This document shows, in pieces, positions 1 through 7,035 of a stretch of DNA of 13,314 nucleotides (its first letter is position 1; every line of letters begins with the position of its first letter). The stretch comes from an uncultured Clostridia bacterium. GTDB lineage: Bacteria; Bacillota; Clostridia; Acetivibrionales; CALMWN01. Below the pieces are notes generated by a model. The model was not told where the DNA came from. It worked only from the letters and a program-made list of their open reading frames with translations, and ran no database searches. Position numbers and translations under genes: made by a program. The stretch lies in NCBI GenBank assembly GCA_937873555.1, contig CALMWN010000299.1:1-13314 (forward strand), read 5' to 3'.

Positions 1-120
1 AGGTGTATACTCCCTTATTTCAATTATGCTTGTCACCCTCTGATTCCGCACGACAATGCTGTTTTATCTCAGTTCATAAAATGTTTATACTTTTTTCATG
101 GATTTGTCATACCGGTAAAC

Positions 121-141
121 TATAATAAAAAATGTATAATA
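121..141 (+). promoter_or_regulatory. Candidate -10 elements upstream of the adaptor/ABC transporter operon
   Basis: Two TATAAT hexamers lie at 121-126 and 135-140 in the AT-rich leader, 53 nt or more upstream of the GTG start at 194. Neither has a good -35 box at 16-18 nt: TTGTCA at 104-109 is too close to the first (11 nt) and too far from the second (25 nt). The second belongs to a 15-nt sequence (127-141) that recurs upstream of the sigma factor gene. The rest of 1-193 holds no gene. On the - strand an AAGGGAG at 16-10 could be the ribosome binding site of a divergent gene starting just off the left edge, but that cannot be tested here. Confidence 0.4.
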
Positions 142-193
142 ACAATTTCTGATATACGCATACAGGATATACAACAAAGAGGGGGGTTGAACA

Positions 194-2023
194 GTGTACG
201 CGGAGGTAACAAGAAAGATTCAAAAAATACTTGAACAAAAAGTCATGAGGCTTGCAATAATCGGTTTTCTAATTTTTTTAGTATTGGGAGCAGGCTTTTG
301 GGTTTATTATAACAGGATTAACTCATCCGGCAGTTCTGCATTGAAACTACGTACAACAAAGGTGGCAAAGGGGAATTTTACAGTTACGGTTTCAGGCTCA
401 GGTCCTATTGTATCATCAAACAGAGTGGATGTTTCTTCGAAGGTTGAAGGTACCATTTCCAAAGTGTACTTTAAGGAAGGCGATGCCGTAAAGGCAGGAG
501 ATCTGATGTTTGAACTTGATGATTACGATGCCCAGGTAAATGCCGCTAAAATGAAAGCAACTCTTGCTCAGAATCAAATGACTTTGGACAGCAATCAGCA
601 GGATGTTAACAATTTGAATGTCACATCACCATATGCAGGCTATGTTTCGAATATTCAGGTCAAAAAAGGGGATATCCTGGCAAAGAATGCGCCTATGTTC
701 ACTATCACAGACAGCTCGAAATTGAAAGTGCTGCTGCCCTTCAGTGCAGCAGTAATACGTGAAATCACGACAGGTAAGGACGCTACAGTCTACATACCTT
801 CCTTGATGGGGTCTGTGCAGGGAAGAGTTTCATATATAAGCAGTAAAAGCTATATCGGGGCAAATGGTGCAGAGGTATATGGGGTGGAAATAACAATGGA
901 CAATCCCGGTTCTTTAAAGGATGGTATGAAAGCAAGTGCTGAAATTTCCACCTCAAAAGGTCCGCAGTCAAGCACCGACAGTGCCAACATGGAATATGTC
1001 AATGCACAGGTGGTAAGAACCACAGTCGGTGGAACAGTCAACAACATACTGGTAAAGGAAAATCAGCATGTAAAAAGCGGCGAACTTTTGATACAGCTGA
1101 CAAATGATGATGCCATACTTACAAACAATTCAAATTCCATCAAGGTGATGGATTCCAAAAACCAATACGATTTATCCCAGACACAACTGACATATTATAA
1201 GGTCTATGCACCCATTGACGGAACTATTGTGAAACAAAATACCATAAATCCGGGTGACAATGTGAAAGCGGCGACGGTACTTGCTACAATAGCTGATATT
1301 ACGCAGATGGAATTTTCAATACCTATTGACGAGTTGGACATATCGAAAATAAAAACAGGACAAAAGGTAAATGTTACGGTTGACGCTCTTCCTGATACGG
1401 CAAACAAGCCTTTGGCAGGTGAAGTATCCAAGATTGCCGTGGAAGGCACATATACGAGTGGAGTGACCACATACCCGGTAACTGTCAAGGTGATGAATCC
1501 TACCAATTTAAGAGGCGGGATGAATGCCAATGCCGAAATACTTGTGGCAAACAAGCAAAATGCACTGTACTTGCCTGCTGAGGCTGTCACAAAGTTTGGT
1601 ACAAGATACTTCGCATGGGTTAAAAATGACGGCACTGTGAAGGAATCAAAAGGACCTGCAGCTTCAAGCCAGCCGGACCAGAACGAATTGAAGCAGAACA
1701 GCGGTGGACTTGGATACAGCGGGGCAGCAGCAAAGTCAAACAGCAGAGCCGCAAGAACACCGCAGAATACCGGCAGTAATTCAAACCAGGCAGCATCGAG
1801 AAATAACTCCTCAAATAAGTCGTATTATGCCAATGCCGTAAGAATACCAGTTGAGGTTGGCATAACCAATGATACAAATGTTGAGATATTAAGCGGCTTG
1901 AAAGATGGGGATGAAGTCATACTACCGCCATTGTCGCTTGGACAGAGCAATAACAAAGTACCTGCAATCATGCCAATGGGAGGCGGCGGAGGTGCACCTG
2001 CAGGAGGTGTAAGAGGAAGATGA
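194..2023 (+). CDS. MacA/YknX-like membrane-anchored efflux adaptor with a duplicated adaptor unit
   Basis: This is a membrane-fusion/HlyD-family adaptor of 609 residues, the partner of the ATPase and permease encoded directly downstream. The GTG start at 194 is supported by GAGGGGGG at 179-186. Residues 19-38 form one N-terminal membrane helix with no lipobox, so the protein is anchored and its bulk lies outside the membrane. Barrel-sandwich (lipoyl-like) halves with VEGTISKVYFKEGD and VTSPYAGYVSNI surround a short helical hairpin of about 35 residues. A second copy follows at about 270-452 (VGGTVNNILVKEN, VYAPIDGTIVKQ), each ending in a similar GSLKDGM/TNLRGGM strand. A Ser/Asn/Gln/Ala-rich insert (about 485-545) interrupts the membrane-proximal domain, which resumes at IPVEVGITND and ends in a Gly-rich tail. 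Family members link an inner-membrane ABC permease to outer components. In a monoderm the role is probably like Bacillus YknX: export of, or protection from, peptides or toxins. The substrate is unknown. Confidence 0.87.
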   Translation: MYAEVTRKIQKILEQKVMRLAIIGFLIFLVLGAGFWVYYNRINSSGSSALKLRTTKVAKGNFTVTVSGSGPIVSSNRVDVSSKVEGTISKVYFKEGDAVKAGDLMFELDDYDAQVNAAKMKATLAQNQMTLDSNQQDVNNLNVTSPYAGYVSNIQVKKGDILAKNAPMFTITDSSKLKVLLPFSAAVIREITTGKDATVYIPSLMGSVQGRVSYISSKSYIGANGAEVYGVEITMDNPGSLKDGMKASAEISTSKGPQSSTDSANMEYVNAQVVRTTVGGTVNNILVKENQHVKSGELLIQLTNDDAILTNNSNSIKVMDSKNQYDLSQTQLTYYKVYAPIDGTIVKQNTINPGDNVKAATVLATIADITQMEFSIPIDELDISKIKTGQKVNVTVDALPDTANKPLAGEVSKIAVEGTYTSGVTTYPVTVKVMNPTNLRGGMNANAEILVANKQNALYLPAEAVTKFGTRYFAWVKNDGTVKESKGPAASSQPDQNELKQNSGGLGYSGAAAKSNSRAARTPQNTGSNSNQAASRNNSSNKSYYANAVRIPVEVGITNDTNVEILSGLKDGDEVILPPLSLGQSNNKVPAIMPMGGGGGAPAGGVRGR

Positions 2024-2697
2024 TAGAGATATCCGATATGTACAAAGTCTATAAAATGGGCGACAACATAATAAATGCGCTGAGTGGTGTCAACCTTAAA
2101 ATCAACAGGCATGAATTTGTTGCAATTATAGGACCTTCAGGTTCAGGGAAATCCACCCTTATGAACATGCTTGGCTGCCTTGATACTCCCACCTCCGGAA
2201 CTTACATACTGGATGGGCATGAAGTAAGCAAGCTTAGGGATGATGAACTGGCAGAAATCAGAAATAAAAAGATTGGATTCATATTCCAGCAATTCAATCT
2301 TCTTCAAAAGCTGACAGCTCTCGAAAACGTTGAACTCCCTCTGATATACCAGGGGATGCCTGCAAAGGAAAGGCAAAAACGGGCAACAGAGGCGTTGGAA
2401 AGTGTAGGGCTGGGAGAAAGGGTACACCACAGGCCCAACGAACTGTCCGGGGGTCAGATGCAAAGGGTGGCAATAGCAAGGGCTCTGGCTACGAATCCTC
2501 AGATCATCCTGGCAGACGAACCTACAGGAGCGCTTGACAGCAAGACCGGTGTGGAAGTACTGCAAATGCTCAAGGATGTAAATGACAGAGGAAATACCAT
2601 CATACTGATTACACATGACAATAATATAGCCATGCAGGCAAAAAGAATAGTAAGGATCCATGACGGAGAAATCACCGAGGACAGGGAGGTGGGTTGA
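2020..2697 (+). CDS. MacB/LolD-type ABC transporter ATP-binding protein
   Basis: This 225-residue cytoplasmic ATPase powers the adjacent permease. All ABC motifs are intact: Walker A GPSGSGKST (38-46), Q-loop FIFQQFN (Q90/Q91), signature LSGGQMQRVAIARAL (142-156), Walker B IILADEPTGALDS with E167, and the switch histidine in LITHDN (H199). The length is standard for the MacB/LolD/FtsE subfamily, and TFIFQQFNLL-type Q-loops plus EPTGALDS are typical of it. The ATG at 2020 overlaps the adaptor stop codon (ATGA), a classic sign of translational coupling. In Gram-negative MacB the ATPase and permease are fused; here they are separate polypeptides, as in Bacillus YknY/YknZ and many Firmicutes. The substrate cannot be inferred from the ATPase. 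Confidence 0.96.
   Translation: MIEISDMYKVYKMGDNIINALSGVNLKINRHEFVAIIGPSGSGKSTLMNMLGCLDTPTSGTYILDGHEVSKLRDDELAEIRNKKIGFIFQQFNLLQKLTALENVELPLIYQGMPAKERQKRATEALESVGLGERVHHRPNELSGGQMQRVAIARALATNPQIILADEPTGALDSKTGVEVLQMLKDVNDRGNTIILITHDNNIAMQAKRIVRIHDGEITEDREVG
2683..2689 (+). promoter_or_regulatory. Ribosome binding site that fixes the permease start at GTG 2699
   Basis: AGGGAGG at 2683-2689 lies inside the end of the ATPase gene, 9 nt before GTG 2699. An in-frame ATG at 2660 would add 13 residues (MTEKSPRTGRWVD) that do not resemble MacB permease N-termini and has no comparable ribosome binding site, so GTG 2699 is preferred. Confidence 0.7.
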
Positions 2698-2698
2698 T

Positions 2699-3880
2699 GT
2701 GAACTTTATTCAGGCATACAGAATGGCATTGAAAAGTATAGCCGGTAACAAGGTGCGTGCCTTCCTCACAATGCTTGGCGTAATAATAGGTGTCGGGGCT
2801 GTAATTGCGGCGGTAGCTTTTGCACAGGGCAGCACAAAAAGCATAACCGATTCGGTGCAGGGACTTGGTACAAACCTTGTACAGATAATGATAACGGGAA
2901 GAAACAACAACAGGGATGTAACCTATGAGGATATCAAAGCCTTCGCTGAAAGCAACAGCGACGACGTTGCAGCCATAGCTCCCCAGATAAACGGAAACAG
3001 TATTACAATCAAGTATGGCATAAAAAACAGGAGCACTTCTCTTATCGGAACAACTCCCGAATACGAATCCGTTAAGAATTCACATGTCCAGAGCGGGCGC
3101 TATATAACTGATTTCGATATAGATTACAAACAGAAGGTGGCAATGATCGGAACTGCGGTTGTGAATGACATTTTCGAGGGCGGTGATCCGATAGGTAAAA
3201 GTGTAAAGATCAATGGCCAGGTGTTCAAGGTGGTTGGAGTGCTTGAAGAAAAATCGGGCGGACAGGATCAAAGTGACGATGATGTGGCAATCATACCCAT
3301 TACAGTAGCGCAGCGTCTGATGAAAAATGCAACCATAAGGAATTTTGCCATAGAAGCAACAACGCCTGATGCAGTTGATGGCTTGATGGAAAAGCTCAAT
3401 ACCTTTCTTTTGAAATTTTACAAGGATACAACCTCTTTCAGGGTTTTCAATCAGGCGCAGATACTTTCCACACTCAGTACGGTAACAGGAACCATGATGC
3501 TGGTATTGGGCGGTATTGCCACAATATCACTTGTTGTCGGCGGAATTGGAATAATGAACATAATGCTGGTATCTGTCACTGAGAGGACCAGGGAAATAGG
3601 TATCAGAAAGGCTATCGGGGCCAAGAAGAGGAACATATTGATACAATTTCTTATTGAAGCCCTTATGGTTACGGGCATGGGAGGACTCATGGGAGTTGCT
3701 CTCGGAGTGTCCATAATAAAATTTGTATTGGGGGGATTGAAGATTGTACCGGTGGTGTATTCGATTCCGTGGATGCTGCTGGCATTCGGGGTATCTCTCC
3801 TTGTCGGAGTGGTGTTTGGCATGTTCCCGGCATACAAGGCAGCAAACCTGAACCCTATAGAAGCATTGAGATATGAGTAG
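2699..3880 (+). CDS. MacB/FtsX-family ABC transporter permease
   Basis: This 393-residue membrane subunit pairs with the upstream ATPase. The N-terminus NFIQAYRMALKSI followed by membrane helix 1 (about 21-43) is the typical MacB start. Residues about 44-255 form the extracytoplasmic MacB_PCD domain (for example VVNDIFEGGDPIGKSVKING and VVGVLEEK). Three C-terminal helices (about 263-292, 319-344, 357-376) form the FtsX core, with the diagnostic cytoplasmic loop ERTREIGIRKAIGAKKRNI and the ending FPAYKAANLNPIEALRYE. Length and topology (1+3 helices, large outer domain) match the mechanotransmission-type MacB family, which moves substrates on the outer side of the membrane rather than through it. 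The gene starts 1 nt after the ATPase stop. It is known for macrolide, antimicrobial peptide or toxin export in relatives; the substrate here is unknown. Confidence 0.95.
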   Translation: MNFIQAYRMALKSIAGNKVRAFLTMLGVIIGVGAVIAAVAFAQGSTKSITDSVQGLGTNLVQIMITGRNNNRDVTYEDIKAFAESNSDDVAAIAPQINGNSITIKYGIKNRSTSLIGTTPEYESVKNSHVQSGRYITDFDIDYKQKVAMIGTAVVNDIFEGGDPIGKSVKINGQVFKVVGVLEEKSGGQDQSDDDVAIIPITVAQRLMKNATIRNFAIEATTPDAVDGLMEKLNTFLLKFYKDTTSFRVFNQAQILSTLSTVTGTMMLVLGGIATISLVVGGIGIMNIMLVSVTERTREIGIRKAIGAKKRNILIQFLIEALMVTGMGGLMGVALGVSIIKFVLGGLKIVPVVYSIPWMLLAFGVSLLVGVVFGMFPAYKAANLNPIEALRYE

Positions 3881-3940
3881 AGTGAGATGAGAACTGATAA
3901 GAGTAACTTAATGACTAATTTGAACGGGGGTAGGATCGAA

Positions 3941-6352
3941 ATGAGAAGATGGATGGCAATAATACTGGTATTTGTAATAATATCAGGTACAGCCGGAGTA
4001 TTTGCTGAATTCTCCGATGTACCTGTAGATGCGGCTTATGCCCAGTCTGTAAACAGGCTGGCAGGATTGGGAATAATGAGCAGTAATGAAGACGGCACGT
4101 TCAAGCCGGATAGTATGGTGACCAGGGAAGAATTTGCAAAAATGATTGCTGTGGCAGCAGGGCTCGAAGACACAGCAAACACTTTAAAAGGAACTTCAAT
4201 GTTTCCTGATGTTGATGGTGACAGGTGGTCCTGTGGTTATATTAATGCCGCAGTGAACAACAATCTCATGACAGGAGGTACCGACGGCAAATTCCATCCG
4301 GAAGACGGTGTAACATTTGCGCAGGCCGATACTGTGCTGGTAAGGGCTTTAGGGTATGCAGACCAGGATGTTCCCGGCCTGTGGCCTAAAAATTATATAG
4401 AGAAAGCGCGCGTACTTGGACTGACAAAGGATATATCTCTGGGTGCAGGCAGCGGGCTGCCGAAGTGGGCTGCAGCCATCATGGTAGACAGGCTGCTGGT
4501 CACAAATGTGAAGAAAGCAAGTGCGACAGCCGCAGATAAAACATATGCAGCATCAGTCGGGCTTTTTACCGAATGCATCATCCTCGGTAATTCAAAGACC
4601 AATGACAAGCTGACCGACAAGCAGGTGCTTACGGACAAAGGTATATATTATCTGCCGGACAAGGGGGCCAATCTGCAGCTGGGGCATAGATACGAGTTTG
4701 TACTTAATGGGGATACGATTGCCAAATATTATGAGAATGTTAGTCCCACGCTTAACATGACAGTGATAAGCGCCGTAGACATGCAGATAAAATATAAAAG
4801 CGGCGATGGCAAATATGGAAGCATGATTCTTCCTGATAAAACCACTTATTATTATAACGGGATAAAGCAAACCTATGACGGTTTGAAAGGTATGCTCCAG
4901 GCTTACAGTTCCGTAATTCTCGTAACAAACGACGATAAAACCGGATATGACTACGGAGTCATTCTTGACCCTGTATACAGCAAACCGGAGGTTGCATGGA
5001 AATTTGATCCGTCCAAAAGAAAACTCGGCAGTATTGATTTCGGCAGCAACCCTTCCATTATAAGAAATACCATAGATACAAGCACAACACCTCCCGTCAA
5101 CAACCTGGGAGAGCCTATAGATATCACACGCATAAAGAATCAGGATGTCGTGTACCAGGTAAGCGATGTCTGGGGGTCAAACAAATACATTCTGGTGGTG
5201 GACAACAAGATTGACGGTACCATTACAAATATCCTGCCGGACAAGGTGTCACCGAAAACCATACAGATCAACAATAAAAACTATGACTTGAACAAATACA
5301 TGAATGTAAGCAAAATAAACAGCGCTCCGGGTGCTTTCAAGGTTAAGGACGGGGTTACCCTCCTGCTTGGATATGACGGCAAGGTTGTGGATGTTACCAA
5401 TTCCATAGGCGGCGATACTGCAAACTATGCTTTTGTAATGAATTACTCAAGTTCAACCTCGAAGGATATACAGGATTTCAAGACAACCACATATTCCGTA
5501 AAACTGCTGTTTACCGACGGAACAACGGATACCTGCAAGGTGACCAACGAGTTTCCGGGGAAGTACAAGGGGAAGCTTGTAAAATACACCAAGATAGATG
5601 ACAATACCGTTTCTCTTGAGGCGGTGGATTATCTAAATCCGGTTGAATATGTTCAACAGCCTGCAAATACTGATCCGACTGCGTTCGGGGATCAGACGAA
5701 AATGGTGGCTACCTACAAGCAGTTCAATGTAAATCAGGTTGACGACATGTTGAACTCAAACTATGTTGCGGACAATATCAGGATATTCGATGTTGTTTCC
5801 GACTATACCGGAGCAGATACCCAGGTCAAGCTGATTGACTGGTCCAGTCTGCCAAACGGGAAAATCCCTGACGGTAAAGTGCTGTATATGAGCACTGCGG
5901 GACCTTTTGCCGATGTCAACGTGCTTGTTCTGGACGATATATTTGATGAAAATTACAAGCTTGCGGTAGTTGAAAATTCCAACCAAAAATCTGCCACATC
6001 CAACAGTTACAAGCTGCTGGCAGGCGCTGTCGAGTACTCAACCTCAGGCAGAGGCGATCTCGATGTAGGGTCGGTAGCGAGACTGAAAATTTCCGGCGGC
6101 AACGTTGATTCGTATACCACCCTGAATCCGAATGTAACTGCCTCGGCAATTCAGGTGATTGATACAAACAGGATTATGGTCAACAATACGGTTTACAGGT
6201 TTAACAACAAGATTGCGATTTACTTCAAGGATTCCGCCGGTAACATATCGGCAAGGGGAATCAACGACATAGTGGAGGGACAGCAGTATACGCGCATATC
6301 GCTCTATCTGGACGGCAACGGCAAGGTTGAGGCAATTGTGGTTATAGAATAA
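3941..6352 (+). CDS. SLH-domain secreted surface protein with a large beta-rich C-terminal region
   Basis: This is an 803-residue exported protein. I choose ATG 3941 over the in-frame ATG 3887 because GGGGGTAGG precedes it and translation opens with a textbook signal peptide (RR, hydrophobic 5-20, cleavage near GVFA|EF at 22/23). S-layer homology repeats lie at about 24-70 (FSDVP...FKPDSMVTREEFAKMI), 86-137 (FPDVDGDRWSCGYI...GKFHPEDGVTFAQA) and a degenerate third at about 146-187. SLH repeats bind pyruvylated secondary cell-wall polysaccharide, so the protein is probably attached to the wall. Residues about 210-803 are Asp/Asn/Lys/Tyr-rich with alternating strand patterns and no catalytic motif that I recognise; segments such as GTITNILPDKV and VEAIVVIE resemble small beta modules of clostridial surface proteins. 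It lies 60 nt after the permease with no terminator between them, so it is likely the fourth gene of that operon. The function of the C-terminal part is unknown. Confidence 0.92.
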   Translation: MRRWMAIILVFVIISGTAGVFAEFSDVPVDAAYAQSVNRLAGLGIMSSNEDGTFKPDSMVTREEFAKMIAVAAGLEDTANTLKGTSMFPDVDGDRWSCGYINAAVNNNLMTGGTDGKFHPEDGVTFAQADTVLVRALGYADQDVPGLWPKNYIEKARVLGLTKDISLGAGSGLPKWAAAIMVDRLLVTNVKKASATAADKTYAASVGLFTECIILGNSKTNDKLTDKQVLTDKGIYYLPDKGANLQLGHRYEFVLNGDTIAKYYENVSPTLNMTVISAVDMQIKYKSGDGKYGSMILPDKTTYYYNGIKQTYDGLKGMLQAYSSVILVTNDDKTGYDYGVILDPVYSKPEVAWKFDPSKRKLGSIDFGSNPSIIRNTIDTSTTPPVNNLGEPIDITRIKNQDVVYQVSDVWGSNKYILVVDNKIDGTITNILPDKVSPKTIQINNKNYDLNKYMNVSKINSAPGAFKVKDGVTLLLGYDGKVVDVTNSIGGDTANYAFVMNYSSSTSKDIQDFKTTTYSVKLLFTDGTTDTCKVTNEFPGKYKGKLVKYTKIDDNTVSLEAVDYLNPVEYVQQPANTDPTAFGDQTKMVATYKQFNVNQVDDMLNSNYVADNIRIFDVVSDYTGADTQVKLIDWSSLPNGKIPDGKVLYMSTAGPFADVNVLVLDDIFDENYKLAVVENSNQKSATSNSYKLLAGAVEYSTSGRGDLDVGSVARLKISGGNVDSYTTLNPNVTASAIQVIDTNRIMVNNTVYRFNNKIAIYFKDSAGNISARGINDIVEGQQYTRISLYLDGNGKVEAIVVIE

Positions 6353-6356
6353 GTAC

Positions 6357-6389
6357 AAAAATCCCGGTGGCTTGCCACCGGGATTTTTT
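6357..6389. terminator. Bidirectional intrinsic terminator between convergent genes
   Basis: A perfect 15-bp inverted repeat (6357-6371 and 6374-6388) has the GC core TCCCGGTGGC/GCCACCGGGA, a nominal 2-nt loop (in practice about 4-6 nt), and A-tracts/T-tracts on both sides. It gives a U-tract in both directions, so it ends the SLH gene (stop 6350-6352) on the + strand and the response regulator gene on the - strand. The regulator's stop codon (6390-6388) lies inside the T-tract. Confidence 0.93.
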
Positions 6390-6828
6390 ATACCTTATCC
6401 GCCATTTTATTTATTATCCTGTTGGCTTTCTTCAGCTCCGACAAGGTTTGCCTGTACCGCAGGGCATTTTTGATCTTATTGACCAGAATCAGCCTGTTGA
6501 TGTGATCAAGAGGCTTGATTACATAATCATAGATTTTGTAATTCAAAATTTTCTCAATATCTCTTGCATCATCGAGGCTGGACGCGACGATGATGGGAAT
6601 TTCCTTGTATAATTGGGTTTTGGAGAAAATCTTCAGGAATTCGAAGCCATCCAGTACAGGCATCACCATGTCCAGGATGATGAGGTCGACATTGCGGCTT
6701 TCCACCAGTTCAAGAGCTTCACGCCCATTGAGTGCGGTTATGAGATTGACTCTTTGATTATATAAGTAATTTCTAAGGATAGCATTGTCAAGGACATTAT
6801 CATCTGTTATCAAAATTGTTTTTATCAC
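6388..6828 (-). CDS. Stand-alone receiver-domain response regulator (CheY/Spo0F-like)
   Basis: This 146-residue single-domain response regulator starts at GTG 6828 (- strand), preceded by AGGGGGAG (6841-6834) at 5-nt spacing. A longer in-frame reading from 6969 would add 47 residues without receiver character and is rejected. The receiver motifs are complete: acidic pair D9/D10 in LITDDN, phospho-acceptor D53 in LIILDMVMPVLDG, switch Ser S83 in PIIVASS (Ser in place of the usual Thr), and K105-P106 in YVIKPLD. After the receiver fold only a short basic helix remains (about 118-146, ALRYRQTLSELKKANRI), so there is no DNA-binding or enzymatic output domain. Such proteins act by phospho-dependent binding or in phosphorelays. 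No histidine kinase is in the window. It diverges from the PilM gene, which hints at, but does not prove, a link to it. Confidence 0.92.
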   Translation of the reverse strand: MIKTILITDDNVLDNAILRNYLYNQRVNLITALNGREALELVESRNVDLIILDMVMPVLDGFEFLKIFSKTQLYKEIPIIVASSLDDARDIEKILNYKIYDYVIKPLDHINRLILVNKIKNALRYRQTLSELKKANRIINKMADKV

Positions 6829-6869
6829 AAAAACTCCCCCTGAAGCAAAATTACTAAATGATATTATTC

Positions 6870-6897
6870 TACCAGAAAACCAAAAAACCCTCTGGTA
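6870..6897. repeat. Inverted repeat in the divergent control region (candidate operator or hairpin)
   Basis: TACCAGA (6870-6876) and TCTGGTA (6891-6897) are perfect 7-bp arms around a 14-nt A/C-rich spacer. The repeat sits 41 nt upstream of the response regulator GTG, and its left arm abuts or overlaps a possible - strand -10 (TAGAAT, reading 6871-6866). Without a T-run it is not a terminator. An operator for the response regulator gene is one reading. Confidence 0.45.
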
Positions 6898-6937
6898 AAT
6901 TGAGGAACTTATCGGAATTTCCGGTTTGTGGGCAATG

Positions 6938-6966
6938 TTGACAGTACCGGAACCTGTGGATATAAT
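6938..6966 (+). promoter_or_regulatory. Perfect consensus sigma-A promoter of the PilM-like gene
   Basis: TTGACA at 6938-6943 and TATAAT at 6961-6966 are separated by exactly 17 nt, matching the vegetative (sigma-A/sigma-70) consensus at all twelve positions. Transcription would begin near 6973 and leave a leader of about 60 nt before ATG 7036. It also shows that upstream in-frame starts (such as 6928) cannot be used from this promoter. A short palindrome, CGGAA-T-TTCCG (6913-6923), lies just upstream. Confidence 0.85.
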
Positions 6967-7035
6967 CATTATGGATATACAGAAATTACCATTCGGTTTT
7001 GGCAGATATTTTGTAATATGCGCCGGGGGATGATT

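Noticed and set aside
1..193. Riboswitch or T-box in the leader of the transporter operon
   Set aside because: I found no conserved box or terminator/antiterminator pair before the GTG. The region is simply AT-rich with promoter-like hexamers.
1204..1635. 143-codon open frame on the - strand
   Set aside because: It is antisense to the adaptor gene, hydrophobic by mirror of the coding strand, with no ribosome binding site or family features.
2143..2661. 172-codon open frame on the - strand
   Set aside because: It is antisense to the ABC ATPase, whose motifs are all intact on the + strand; Cys/His-rich shadow composition.
2660..2698. Longer N-terminus for the MacB permease from ATG 2660
   Set aside because: It lies inside the ATPase gene, has no good ribosome binding site and adds residues unlike MacB permeases. 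GTG 2699 has AGGGAGG at suitable spacing.
3887..3940. Longer N-terminus for the SLH protein from ATG 3887
   Set aside because: It would place 18 polar residues before a textbook signal peptide. ATG 3941 has GGGGGTAGG upstream.
6367..6612. 81-codon open frame on the + strand
   Set aside because: It starts inside the terminator hairpin and is antisense to the clearly real response regulator.
6829..6969. N-terminal extension of the response regulator to 6969
   Set aside because: It runs through the inverted repeat and the opposite-strand promoter, and gives no receiver-like sequence. GTG 6828 has a strong ribosome binding site.
6928..7035. N-terminal extension of the PilM protein to 6928
   Set aside because: It contains the consensus promoter itself, so this reading would start upstream of the transcription start.
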